From NCBI GenBank assembly GCA_910587655.1, contig CAJUND010000015.1:1-64000 (forward strand): 64,000 nucleotides of DNA. Reading direction: 5' to 3'. The position numbers and the translations under genes are program-made. Of this stretch, positions 34,568 through 43,504 are shown piece by piece. The first letter of the stretch is position 1, and each line of letters opens with the position of its first letter. Source of the stretch: an uncultured Agathobacter sp. GTDB taxonomy: Bacteria; Bacillota; Clostridia; Lachnospirales; Lachnospiraceae. The notes beneath the pieces were generated by a model. That model did not search any database. It had not been told where the DNA came from and worked only from the letters and a program-made list of their open reading frames with translations.

Positions 34568-36610
34568 TTACTCTACAAAGAATCTGTCTACCATGCTTTC
34601 AAGCTGCACAGCCAGTTTTTGGTTATCTTCTGACTGTTTTTGCACATTTTGCGCAATATTGGCAGTTATCTCACTTTTTTGGGTAATGATATCTATGGCA
34701 TCCTTGTTTTCATTGGAGATATCCTGAACATTATTAATGCTGTCCGCAATCTGTCCGAATGCCCGTTCTAATTCGTTCATGTAACCATTGATTTCGTCTA
34801 CTTCCGACTTAATCTCTTCTGCCGCTTTGCTGTATTCCACTGACTGGCTGGCAAATAACTGGAATCTTCCTTTTACACCCGACTCAATAAAATCAAGAAT
34901 CGTATCAAAGCACGTTTTAACCACTTCAATACTGTCATTGGCTCCTGAACAAATTGATTGTATTTTTGACGCCATCTCCCTTGATGTTTCCGCCAGAGCC
35001 CCAATTTCTTCAGCCACTACGGAAAAGCCTCTGCCGCTTTCCCCCGCCCGGGCTGCTTCAATGGAAGCATTGATAGATAAAAGATTAGTCTGTGTTGAAA
35101 TATCCAGTATGTTGGATACCATTTCATTTACCTGCAGTAGTTTATCAAGACTTACCATTGCATTGTTTATGGATTCTTTTGTTTCTTCCATTTTAAGAAT
35201 GGTGCCTCTGTATGCTTCCTGGGCCTCATCCTTCATTCTGCTTGCTCCATCATATACATCATCACTGGAGGATGTACTTTTTTTAAGGCTTTCCATGATT
35301 GAAGCTGCCAGTTCTTTGATAAAATGCATCTGCTGATAAATATTATCCACTGCCATACCCGTATTATCCAGACGGGCACACAATTCTTCTGTAGTCGATA
35401 CATTATCGGATGCGCAATCCACCAGATTTGCGGATGTATCCTGTAAATCTTTTGATGTACTGTTTAACACTCCGCTGCAGTCCTTAAGGGTTAAAATTAT
35501 TTTCTTTAAAGAAGAAATAAGCACGTCCGATGCTACAGCGATATTTCCCAGATCATCTTTTCTCTGGATATATTTCTTTATTTCACGGTTTTCCCTGATA
35601 TCACAGTCTTTCAGTTTCAGCAGGGCCCGTTCAATTGGTGCAAGTGGTTTTGTGCATAAATTGATTACAGCAAATGACACTATTATCATTACAATAAGCG
35701 CTACTATGCAGATGATAATCAGTACAATACTTGTTTCTTTTACAGCAGTAAATATTTCATCAGAAGAATCTGATAATATAAACATCCAGTCCCTGTCCTG
35801 CATGATTTTATAAGAGGCAATATATTCGGTATTATTTTCCTTATATGTTATGTATCCGGCGTCTCCCCTGCCTTCTTTTTTTGAATCCTGCAAAAGCTGC
35901 TTAATGTATTCCTCATCTGCAACTGCGGCCACTTTTTCTTCATCGTTATGGAATATATATTCTCCTGTATTCATGTTTACCAGACAATATTTTGCCTGAT
36001 CCATGCCATTTATGTGTAAATTGTTTAGTTTTTCCACAAGACCGTATGAAAATATTCCTCCGCCCACCAGTCCGGCAGGATTTCCCTTTTCATCGAAGCA
36101 TGCCCTGTAGATAGAGATAATCTGCTGGCCGCTTGCGGGGGAAATGATGATACCCGCATTGTACACACCGTTTTTTGATAACATTGCTTCCTGAAGGGCT
36201 TTAAGTGAATCCCCTTCCCTGGTTGTAATTCCAACGACCTTTGCATTCGTATGAGCCAGTACATGGGTATTCCACTCACTTACATAGATGCCCTCCAGAT
36301 TTTCTCTGTCACTTCCGAAAGTTTCGGTATATTTTTGTGCCTGCGCTACAGTTTCTTTATTATCCGGTTTTTTCAGTAATGCACTGATTTCACCGGCACG
36401 GCTGTAGTCGGTTAAATAATTTTCAGCATCCAGAACATAATTTTCAATGATTGCAGCCCTGTCCTGTGCAATTGTTTCCATACTCTTAACTGCGTTATCC
36501 CTGATCTGGTCTGTAATTTTATAATTTACAAAAAGAAATACAACCATCATAATAATGATTTCTATTACTACAATAGCCGCTACAATTTTGTGTCCTACTT
36601 TTATCCTCAT
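34568..36610 (-). CDS. Methyl-accepting chemotaxis protein 1 (dCache type)
   Basis: 680 aa. Membrane segments at about 8-30 and 285-310 enclose an extracellular dCache-like sensor domain. HAMP follows (about 311-365), then the signalling domain with the hairpin tip TNLLSINASIEAARAGESGR and GFSVVAEEIGALAETSREMA, which binds CheA and CheW. There is no C-terminal CheR-tethering pentapeptide. Start at ATG 36610 behind AGAGGAAAAG; the frame continues to 36640 without a site. The ligand is unknown; the setting next to a glucanase suggests a sugar or related nutrient. Presence of chemoreceptors implies a motile cell. Confidence 0.93.
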   Translation of the reverse strand: MRIKVGHKIVAAIVVIEIIIMMVVFLFVNYKITDQIRDNAVKSMETIAQDRAAIIENYVLDAENYLTDYSRAGEISALLKKPDNKETVAQAQKYTETFGSDRENLEGIYVSEWNTHVLAHTNAKVVGITTREGDSLKALQEAMLSKNGVYNAGIIISPASGQQIISIYRACFDEKGNPAGLVGGGIFSYGLVEKLNNLHINGMDQAKYCLVNMNTGEYIFHNDEEKVAAVADEEYIKQLLQDSKKEGRGDAGYITYKENNTEYIASYKIMQDRDWMFILSDSSDEIFTAVKETSIVLIIICIVALIVMIIVSFAVINLCTKPLAPIERALLKLKDCDIRENREIKKYIQRKDDLGNIAVASDVLISSLKKIILTLKDCSGVLNSTSKDLQDTSANLVDCASDNVSTTEELCARLDNTGMAVDNIYQQMHFIKELAASIMESLKKSTSSSDDVYDGASRMKDEAQEAYRGTILKMEETKESINNAMVSLDKLLQVNEMVSNILDISTQTNLLSINASIEAARAGESGRGFSVVAEEIGALAETSREMASKIQSICSGANDSIEVVKTCFDTILDFIESGVKGRFQLFASQSVEYSKAAEEIKSEVDEINGYMNELERAFGQIADSINNVQDISNENKDAIDIITQKSEITANIAQNVQKQSEDNQKLAVQLESMVDRFFVE

Positions 36611-36675
36611 GGCTTTTCCTCTTTCTGTTGAACGTAACATTACTTTTAGGATGATTACTTCTTTGCAGTATTTAT

Positions 36676-36735
36676 AAAAATGCTCCTTTTAATAAGAATT
36701 GTTATATATTAATTCTTATTAAAAAGGAGCCATTT
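36676..36735 (-). terminator. Terminator of the glucanase gene
   Basis: Long inverted repeat with arms GCTCCTTTTAATAAGAATT (36682-36700) and AATTCTTATT-AAAAA-GGAGC (36711-36730), one bulged base, 10-nt loop; the minus strand continues ATTTTTATAAA. It lies about 90 bp behind the GH16 stop. The T-run on the plus strand (CATTTTTGG) could make it bidirectional. Confidence 0.75.
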
Positions 36736-36820
36736 TTGGAAACATAAACTCGTTTATACCGATTTATAGCATTTCATCTGCAATGGCATCTGGGCTAATA
36801 TTATATTGCTTCATACCATA

Positions 36821-39598
36821 TTATATTGCAGGTGCATCAATTTTGTCAAGCCTGATATTGTCAATGCAAATGCGGTGCTTCTCGGTAATCTGTTTACCAT
36901 CAACTGCGCCCATGGAAATACTTAAAATGGACTTTAAGTCCGTTTTGTTTTTCATCTGGAACACAATTTCAAAGGTCTGGTATTTATCGGTAAGTTCGAC
37001 GATTTTTTCTCCGGAATACGGAGTCCAGTCATCATCGCTGCTTCCGTCCCTTTGTATGGCAAACATAATTTTTCTTGCAAGATCTGACTTGGCATCCAGG
37101 GAAAGCTTATACCACTGTCCCTTTTTCAGTTCGATATTATTCTGCTTTAACTGGATTTTCCATGCCGCATCCCCGGTATCACTGATTGTAAAATCCAGTG
37201 CATTGTCTTCTGTCAGGCTGTCTACGACATAAGATGCATTTGCACTGCTGTCGATGTATGGTTCATAGCCCGCCAGGCCTGCGTTGAAGCTTCCGTTTTT
37301 AATCAGGCTGTCATCAACAACGCGTACATCATCCAGATAATAGGTGCCCGGACTTTCAATCCGGAATACAATATTTTTATCCGGCAGGGAAGCTTTTGTT
37401 GTAAATTTGAATGCGTACTCTTTTTCTTTGCCGGTTAATGCCGCCTTATATGATTTTCCGGCAATGGAAACTTTGATGCTGCTTCCTTTTTTCCCTTTTG
37501 CAAGAAAACTTACGGCATAAGGACTTTTTGCGGACAGCGCAAGCTTTTTCTGTGAAACGACAACCGGTTTTTTGGAGGATGTTCCTTCAGGAGCAGTAAT
37601 CTTTAACTTTCTGACGTTGTCTTTGTTGGTTACAGAGATTTTTGCTTTTGTCTTGCTGCTGGTCTCCCAGTATTCCATGCGGTCTTTTCCTTCCTGGAAA
37701 CTTCCGTTATAGACATAATTTCCGTCAGCAAGAACTGTTTTACTGTTGTCGATTTTAAATGTACCTGTCTTTTCCAGCTTTACGTTACTGATATAAATGG
37801 TTGCCGCCGGGTCGACATTACCCATATTAAACTCAATGCGGGCGCTTGCATAATCCTCGTCGGTCATATCAAATGTGCTGGTAAAAGTCTGCTTTTCTGT
37901 AGTCAGGTTAATTTCGCTGTTTACATATTTCTTCCAGCTCCTGTCGTCGATTGCGCCGACGCCTGCAAACATGGTTCTGTCTTTTTCTGCATAGGCGTCA
38001 AAGGTAAGCTTGTATTTGCCGCCCTGCTGTAAAGGAATCTTATGCTGTACCAGCTGTACGCTGTAATCTACAGTACCTTTGTTAGTTGTAGCGATTTTTA
38101 TTGCGGAACCGCCGATTTTACTGTCATCTACAATCTCTGCAGCAGCCTCGCCTTCAAGGGCGGTCATAAACTGCCAGTCGGTATCATCATTCAGGTTTTC
38201 TTTCTTTGCAAAGTTTCCGTTATTTGCATAATTTCCGTCCTTATCCGGGTCTCTTAAAACTACCGGAGGTTTTTCCGGTTTTTTCACGCCGGATTCATCA
38301 TAGCTGTCTTTCTGGTATGCCTTAACCCAGTCGATGACAAATGCCTGGTTTTCAAAATCTGTGGTTTCATCCGGATAACCAACCCAGCTTCCGCCAACTG
38401 CAAGATTTAATATCATGTAAAACGGCTGGTCAAACGGCGCCGGGTATGTGACGGTTCCCTGTCCTGCAGTAGCGGAAAACCAGTCCTTTTCCTCATGGTA
38501 CAGTTTACCGTCAACATACCATCTGATTCTTCCCGGCTCCCACTCACAGCCGAAGATGTGGTATTCGTCAGAGAAATTACCCTGGGTCAGTTTTTCGGTT
38601 CCCTGGCTTTCTGCATGAGGTTCGCCGTAATGGACGGTACCGTACAATTTGTCAGTTTCCTGTCCCATGACTTCCATGATGTCGATTTCACCGCATCTTG
38701 GCCACTGTCCGTACAGGTTCTCGTTGGTCGGCATCATCCAGAATGCAGGCAGATAGCCTTTTCCGGCCGGAACTTTTGCCCTTGCTTCAAAGAAGCCGTA
38801 TTTAAAATCATGCTTGCCCTGGGTATTCACACGGCCTGAGGTATAAACGTCTTTTCCGCCAACGGTTTTTTTGACCGGTTTTAATACAAGCTTTCCGTCC
38901 TTAACATAGATATTTTCATCGCTGTCAACGTATTCCTGCCATTCCGCATTAACCCAGCCCGGTTCATGGAGTTCCACATTCCAGTCTTTTCTGTTCAGGG
39001 AAGAGCCGTTAAACTGGTCCTCCCATTTAAGTAAATAACCTTTATGGGACGAATTGTCAATGGTCACGTCAATCTCCTTTGTCCATGTTTTCTGGTAACC
39101 TTTGATTCTGGCTTTAATGGTGGCATGTCCTTCGGCAACGCCTGTAACTTTGCCGCCTTTAACCTTGGCAATTTTACTGTCTGAGGAAGACCATTTTACC
39201 GTCAGGTTTTTATTGCCGTATTTTAGTACGGAGATGGTTTCACTCTGTTTGGCAGGAAGTTCAATTTTTGGCCTGCTTACAGAAGGAGCCTTTACCACCT
39301 TTACTTTGCAGGTGTATTTTTTACCGCCTTTTTTCCATGTTATGGTGGCATTTCCGGTTTTTCTGGCTGTTATCACGCCGGTTTTTGTGACAGATGCAAC
39401 CGTTTTCTTTGAGGATGAGTATTTCCCGGTTTTTTCATCTGCGCCGTCCACATCCAGGTCAAGTTTATCGCCCTTTGAAATCACACATGTGGACAGTGAT
39501 AGTTTTGCTGCTGCCTGTGCAGGCGCCACGGGTACGGCTGTTACAGCCAGCATGACCGCCATGGCGGATGCCATAGCTTTGCGTAAATGTCTTTTCAT
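36821..39598 (-). CDS. Secreted GH16 endo-beta-glucanase with Ig-like and CBM4/9-like domains
   Basis: 925 aa. Signal peptide MKRHLRKAMASAMAVMLAVT to about residue 29 (PAQA). Two bacterial Ig-like domains (about 33-182) precede the GH16 catalytic domain (about 190-434), which has GRVNTQGKHDFKYGFFEARA and the EIDIMEVMG motif with nucleophile E304 and acid/base E309; the extra Met is the laminarinase-type signature. Three beta-sandwich modules like CBM4/9 follow (about 446-608, 625-765 and 766-925). It probably cuts beta-1,3- or mixed-linkage glucan outside the cell. There is no LPXTG anchor. The first CBM module is closely related to one inside the neighbouring chemoreceptor. Confidence 0.92.
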   Translation of the reverse strand: MKRHLRKAMASAMAVMLAVTAVPVAPAQAAAKLSLSTCVISKGDKLDLDVDGADEKTGKYSSSKKTVASVTKTGVITARKTGNATITWKKGGKKYTCKVKVVKAPSVSRPKIELPAKQSETISVLKYGNKNLTVKWSSSDSKIAKVKGGKVTGVAEGHATIKARIKGYQKTWTKEIDVTIDNSSHKGYLLKWEDQFNGSSLNRKDWNVELHEPGWVNAEWQEYVDSDENIYVKDGKLVLKPVKKTVGGKDVYTSGRVNTQGKHDFKYGFFEARAKVPAGKGYLPAFWMMPTNENLYGQWPRCGEIDIMEVMGQETDKLYGTVHYGEPHAESQGTEKLTQGNFSDEYHIFGCEWEPGRIRWYVDGKLYHEEKDWFSATAGQGTVTYPAPFDQPFYMILNLAVGGSWVGYPDETTDFENQAFVIDWVKAYQKDSYDESGVKKPEKPPVVLRDPDKDGNYANNGNFAKKENLNDDTDWQFMTALEGEAAAEIVDDSKIGGSAIKIATTNKGTVDYSVQLVQHKIPLQQGGKYKLTFDAYAEKDRTMFAGVGAIDDRSWKKYVNSEINLTTEKQTFTSTFDMTDEDYASARIEFNMGNVDPAATIYISNVKLEKTGTFKIDNSKTVLADGNYVYNGSFQEGKDRMEYWETSSKTKAKISVTNKDNVRKLKITAPEGTSSKKPVVVSQKKLALSAKSPYAVSFLAKGKKGSSIKVSIAGKSYKAALTGKEKEYAFKFTTKASLPDKNIVFRIESPGTYYLDDVRVVDDSLIKNGSFNAGLAGYEPYIDSSANASYVVDSLTEDNALDFTISDTGDAAWKIQLKQNNIELKKGQWYKLSLDAKSDLARKIMFAIQRDGSSDDDWTPYSGEKIVELTDKYQTFEIVFQMKNKTDLKSILSISMGAVDGKQITEKHRICIDNIRLDKIDAPAI

Positions 39599-39641
39599 AG
39601 TATTACCCCCTTGTTAATTTGTATTTGTAAAGACAAAGATA

Positions 39642-39657
39642 ATTATAAACGCTTTCT
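39642..39657 (-). promoter_or_regulatory. Possible -10 box and CcpA (cre) site of the GH16 gene
   Basis: On the minus strand AGAAAGCGTTTATA (39657-39644) matches most positions of the CcpA-binding cre pattern and overlaps TATAAT (39647-39642). The site lies about 45 bp before the ATG. The -35 region is poor, as for an activated promoter. Suggests glucose repression of the glucanase. Confidence 0.4.
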
Positions 39658-39741
39658 CCGCGCTGAAATACAAAAACAAGTGCAAAAATGTCAGATTCAT
39701 GATTATTTTTTGCCTTAAATCATAAAACTATGTAAATAATA

Positions 39742-42282
39742 CTAATCCTGGATTTTAAATGTTCCAATCTGTGTGGCAAGTTCATCTGCCGAGGTTGTCA
39801 GCTCTTCGGATTCTTTTGCCACAGTTCCGCTGCTTTCCATCAGGCTGTTCGCCTGCTGTACCAGAATATTGGATGAACCAAGGATATCCTGTGAGCTTGC
39901 CGCCTGTTCTTCTGAAATTGCAGCAACATTTCTTGCAACGTCTTCTACCTGGTCTACTTTCTGAATCATTTTTTCTATCAGCTTTCCTACTACTGCAATA
40001 TTTTCAAAAATAGCATCAAACGTATCAACGGCATTAGATATCAGAATGCTGCTGCTGTTTATGTTACCCACGCTGTCATTCGCCTGGCGGATAACATCTT
40101 TTACGGATGTCTTTATTTCCAGAACAAGACTGTCAATGTGTTTTACGGATTCCACGCTTGTCTGGGCAAGTTTACCGATTTCCAGCGCTACAACGGCAAA
40201 TCCTTTTCCGGAATCACCTGCGCGGGCAGCTTCAATTGAAGCGTTCAGGGATAAAAGATTGGTTTCGTCTGCAATTTCCCCGATTACTTTTGTGATATTG
40301 GTAATTTCTTCTGATGCTTTTCCTACTTCATCAATGGCAAGCTGGAGCTTTTGTACGGAGCTGTTAATATTTTCCATGGCAGCGCTTACGTCCTGCATGG
40401 CTTCCCTGCCTTTATGGGAGACGTCCACAGTTTCTTCCATTTTGATGCTTACGCCGTCACCGTCCTCCTTTGTTTCTTCCACAAGCATTGCAAGAGTGGT
40501 TGCGCTCTTTGCGATTTCGCCTACGGAAAGGGAGAGCTGTTCTACCGTGCCGTTCAGTTCCATCATTGACATATTCTGTTCCCTGGAAGCGCAGAGCATC
40601 TGGTTTGATATATCTTTGCTGTTATCCGCCTGATGGTGCAATGTATTTGAGACGCCGTCAATGGAAGCAATCATGGACGTCATGGAAGCGATAAATTTTT
40701 CCACGCACCGTCCCATAACGCCGATTTCATCGTTACTCTTTGTATGGCTGTTTACAGTAAAGTCCCCGTCGGTCATGACTTTAATGACATTTGTCAGTTT
40801 TTTGACCGGGCTGACCACGATATGGATGATTCTTTCAAACAGTACAACTAATATTATGATGGAAACAACACCAACAATTATCATGATGTTCCGGATGGAA
40901 TTCAGGTCATGGTAAACTGTTTTTGAAGGCACGTATGATACAAGAACCCATTCTGTTCCGCCTATCTTTTCAAAAACTGTCATATTGCCGTCGATCTCAG
41001 TCAGGTCAGTTTTATTCTGTGAAATCATTCCGCCAACTTTTTGCATAAAGTCATCATTCAGTTCATCCAGCGTTTTTGAGATATATTCCGTATTACGGGA
41101 AGCAAGGATGGTATTGTCTTTTGTATTAACCAGAAATGATTCCGCATGATCCATCTTTGCAAAACTGCTGACATATACGCTGACCTTATCAAGGGATAAA
41201 TCTGCTGAAATCACATATAAATTATCATCATGGGACCGCAGCATCCCGCATGCGCTGATTACCTGGTTTCCGTTTTCATCGGTATAGGCATTGGTAAAAC
41301 CCATATTTACCCGGCTGAGGGCATCCTGAAACCACTCGCTTTTCATCACATCGGCAGAGCCGGATTCGGTGGCTCCGGCGGATGCGGAACCGCTTTCACT
41401 GGTCATGGTAAGCGATATATTGCTGATTCTGACGCCCGCAGTTGAGTCCATTGCCCCCAGATTGAATTCCAGACGTCCGTTTGCATCGTCCCTTTCCTGC
41501 ATGGTGAATGTATAGGTAAAGGTCTGTTTTTCCTTTGTCAGATTCACGGTTGTATCTTCCAGGTAACGGCGGTAGTCACGGTCAGGCGCAGATATTCCGA
41601 CTTTCATGATTCGGTCCGCGTCCGCACAGGCGTCAAAGCGGACCTGGTATGTGGCGCCTTCTGTAATCGGAAGATTTGGCTGTACGAACTGGACGCTGTA
41701 ATCGGCAGTTCCTTCATTAGATACAGCGATGGAAATTTCCCCGTTTCTGATTTCGGCGTCAGCTTCCCCTTCAAGGGCTGTAAAAAAAGACCAGCCGCTG
41801 TCATCGGATAAATCTTCAGCCGCTGTAAAATCACCATTAACAATATAATTACCATTACTGTCCGGTTCCCGGAGAACAACGTCCACATCTGTCCTTGCCG
41901 CCTCGCGTCCTTTATAAAGCCTGCCGTCCATATCCGCAATATAAAGCCCGCCAGGATAGTTTTCATTAAAATTATAATACGCGTCCAGAAAGGCCTGCAT
42001 CTGTTTTCCGTCAAAGTTTACCCATTCAAATGCCTGTTTTGCCACACTGAAAGAAACCAGATTTTTATCCAGCCATTCTTCTACTTTATCAGCCTGGCTT
42101 TCCGCGGATGTTGTTAAAAGCGCCTGGGCGTTTGATTTAACAACTTTTTTAGATACATGATAGGACAAGCTGATAAGAACTATGATAATCAGAATTACCA
42201 CAGGCAGTATGATGCCAAGCAGCTTGGTTTTTATGGAAATAAAATTTGTATGTCCGGTCTTTTGTTCCGTTCCCTTCTTCAT
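39742..42282 (-). CDS. Chemoreceptor (MCP) with a carbohydrate-binding module inserted in its Cache domain
   Basis: 846 aa. Membrane segments at about 22-41 and 464-482. The extracellular part starts like a dCache sensor (YPGGLYIADMDGRLYKG, residues 109-125), is interrupted by a CBM4/9-like beta-sandwich (about 136-296) and a Gly/Ser/Ala linker (296-311), then resumes with SEWFQDALSRVNMGFTNAY and SFLVNTKDNTILA. HAMP (about 485-540) and a full signalling domain follow (tip TNLLSLNASIEAARAGDSGK). The module shares about half its residues by eye with the first CBM of the adjacent GH16 enzyme, including the lead-in VVLR-PD--GNY. AGGAGG precedes the ATG. It is likely co-transcribed with the upstream binding protein (30-bp gap). 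Direct sensing of glucan is inference. Confidence 0.92.
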   Translation of the reverse strand: MKKGTEQKTGHTNFISIKTKLLGIILPVVILIIIVLISLSYHVSKKVVKSNAQALLTTSAESQADKVEEWLDKNLVSFSVAKQAFEWVNFDGKQMQAFLDAYYNFNENYPGGLYIADMDGRLYKGREAARTDVDVVLREPDSNGNYIVNGDFTAAEDLSDDSGWSFFTALEGEADAEIRNGEISIAVSNEGTADYSVQFVQPNLPITEGATYQVRFDACADADRIMKVGISAPDRDYRRYLEDTTVNLTKEKQTFTYTFTMQERDDANGRLEFNLGAMDSTAGVRISNISLTMTSESGSASAGATESGSADVMKSEWFQDALSRVNMGFTNAYTDENGNQVISACGMLRSHDDNLYVISADLSLDKVSVYVSSFAKMDHAESFLVNTKDNTILASRNTEYISKTLDELNDDFMQKVGGMISQNKTDLTEIDGNMTVFEKIGGTEWVLVSYVPSKTVYHDLNSIRNIMIIVGVVSIIILVVLFERIIHIVVSPVKKLTNVIKVMTDGDFTVNSHTKSNDEIGVMGRCVEKFIASMTSMIASIDGVSNTLHHQADNSKDISNQMLCASREQNMSMMELNGTVEQLSLSVGEIAKSATTLAMLVEETKEDGDGVSIKMEETVDVSHKGREAMQDVSAAMENINSSVQKLQLAIDEVGKASEEITNITKVIGEIADETNLLSLNASIEAARAGDSGKGFAVVALEIGKLAQTSVESVKHIDSLVLEIKTSVKDVIRQANDSVGNINSSSILISNAVDTFDAIFENIAVVGKLIEKMIQKVDQVEDVARNVAAISEEQAASSQDILGSSNILVQQANSLMESSGTVAKESEELTTSADELATQIGTFKIQD
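41395..41877 (-). other. CBM4/9-like module inside the chemoreceptor
   Basis: Codes for residues 136-296. Shared with the GH16 module: TALEGEA, DYSVQ, LT-EKQTFT-TF and EFN-G. The insertion point is between the dCache strand LYKGREA and the usual R-x-WF-x-x-A helix, so the Cache fold could stay intact on either side. Confidence 0.75.
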
Positions 42283-42312
42283 TTAAATTCCTCCTGCGCT
42301 TTTCTGGTAAAT

Positions 42313-43284
42313 CTACTGGTAATCCTTTACATTGCCGGCAGTGACTTTTTCAAAAGGCAGCAGAATGTATTTTCCGTCTTCTGAAGCTCCGTCCATTTCT
42401 TTTATGCCTTTTCCTTCTGCCAGATTCCGGGCGGCTTCAACTGCCGCAGTAATTTGTGCGGACATCGGCTGGTATACTGTAAAATCCATCCGGCCTTCAG
42501 CAATTGCACTGCATCCCCCTGCCGAGGCGTCCACGCCAAGAAACAGTGTGGATCCTGTGTCAGCGCCCGCCTCTTCAAAAGCTGTAACAGCGCCGATTGC
42601 CATATCGTCATTATTGGCTGCCACGCAGTCAACCGGTCTTTTGGTACGCAGAAACATACCTGTCAGCTCCTTTGCGATATCCCCGCTCCAGTTCGCGTAA
42701 TCTTCAAATACATAATTGATTTTTTTGCCGCTTGCTTTCAGCGTCTGTTTTAAGCCGTCCGTTCTGCCAATGGCGCCGGAAGCATCCTTTGGCCCTTTCA
42801 GAATCATCACGTTAATCTCATCTTTATCAGCGAATTTTTCCAGAATAAATTCCGCCTGGTACTGTCCCGCCATAAATTCATCAGACGCCACATAGATGTA
42901 ACGGTCTTTTTCCAGCTGGCTGTCAGGCGGCGCATTATTAATAAACACAATTGGCGCAGCCCCTGCAGCCGATTTGATTTCGGCAGTGATGTCAGGAGTT
43001 ACCAGTCCGCATAAAAAAACATTGCTTCCGTCTTTCTGCGCTTCTTTTATCTGTGTGACCTGTGTTTCAACGGATTTTTCTGCATAACCTGCCTGAAATT
43101 CCGCGTTGTTTTTTTCCGCCTGTTCCTTCAGCTGGTCCGCCCAGCCTTCGTAATAGTCGCCGCTTTCTATTGCATTATAGTAAATTTTTACACTGCCGCC
43201 GGATTCGTTCTCCTTCTGGCAGCCGCCTGCCAGTAAAACTGTCATTGCGGAAATAAGAACTACTGCAGTTATTTTTTTCTTCAT
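42313..43284 (-). CDS. Solitary sugar-binding lipoprotein (LacI/RbsB-like fold)
   Basis: 323 aa. Lipoprotein signal MKKKITAVVLISAMTVLLAGGC, then a type I periplasmic-binding fold (KIYYNAIESGDYYEGWADQL, PIVFINNAP, YIYVASDEFMAGQYQAEFIL, CVAANNDDMAIGAVTAFEEA, FLGVDASAGG). No permease or ATPase gene is in the same direction; the next gene is the CBM chemoreceptor, so it may deliver sugar to that receptor, as RbsB and MglB do to Trg. Start ATG 43284 behind AGGTGG; GTG 43293 is also in frame. Divergent from the mgl operon. Confidence 0.88.
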   Translation of the reverse strand: MKKKITAVVLISAMTVLLAGGCQKENESGGSVKIYYNAIESGDYYEGWADQLKEQAEKNNAEFQAGYAEKSVETQVTQIKEAQKDGSNVFLCGLVTPDITAEIKSAAGAAPIVFINNAPPDSQLEKDRYIYVASDEFMAGQYQAEFILEKFADKDEINVMILKGPKDASGAIGRTDGLKQTLKASGKKINYVFEDYANWSGDIAKELTGMFLRTKRPVDCVAANNDDMAIGAVTAFEEAGADTGSTLFLGVDASAGGCSAIAEGRMDFTVYQPMSAQITAAVEAARNLAEGKGIKEMDGASEDGKYILLPFEKVTAGNVKDYQ

Positions 43285-43446
43285 GTTATCCACCTGCCCA
43301 CTGTTTCTAACCAGAATACCTTATTTATTAATCTGCGTATATTAAATTAATGGAGAAAATGTCAGATATATGATGTGAATCGTTTTATCTTAAAATTTTC
43401 AATGCGCCCCGAAAAATATTCTATGTTTTCTCCCGCCCGGATTCGA

Positions 43447-43483
43447 TATACTGTCACTATCAACAAGACACACCTGGTGTGTC
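43447..43483 (+). promoter_or_regulatory. mgl operon -10 region and palindromic operator
   Basis: TATACT (43447-43452) with only a weak -35 (TGTTTT, 43424-43429). A perfect palindrome GACACACC-T-GGTGTGTC (43467-43483) sits at or just after the expected start of transcription, 21 bp before the mglB ATG. It fits a repressor operator or a 5' mRNA hairpin. Confidence 0.45.
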
Positions 43484-43504
43484 GGCAGAAAGGAGAAATG
43501 GGGT

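Noticed and set aside
34788..35336. 182-codon plus-strand open frame
   Set aside because: Antisense to the signalling domain of chemoreceptor 1.
39102..39617. 171-codon plus-strand open frame
   Set aside because: Antisense to the Ig-like domains of the glucanase; low-complexity Ser/Thr/Val translation.
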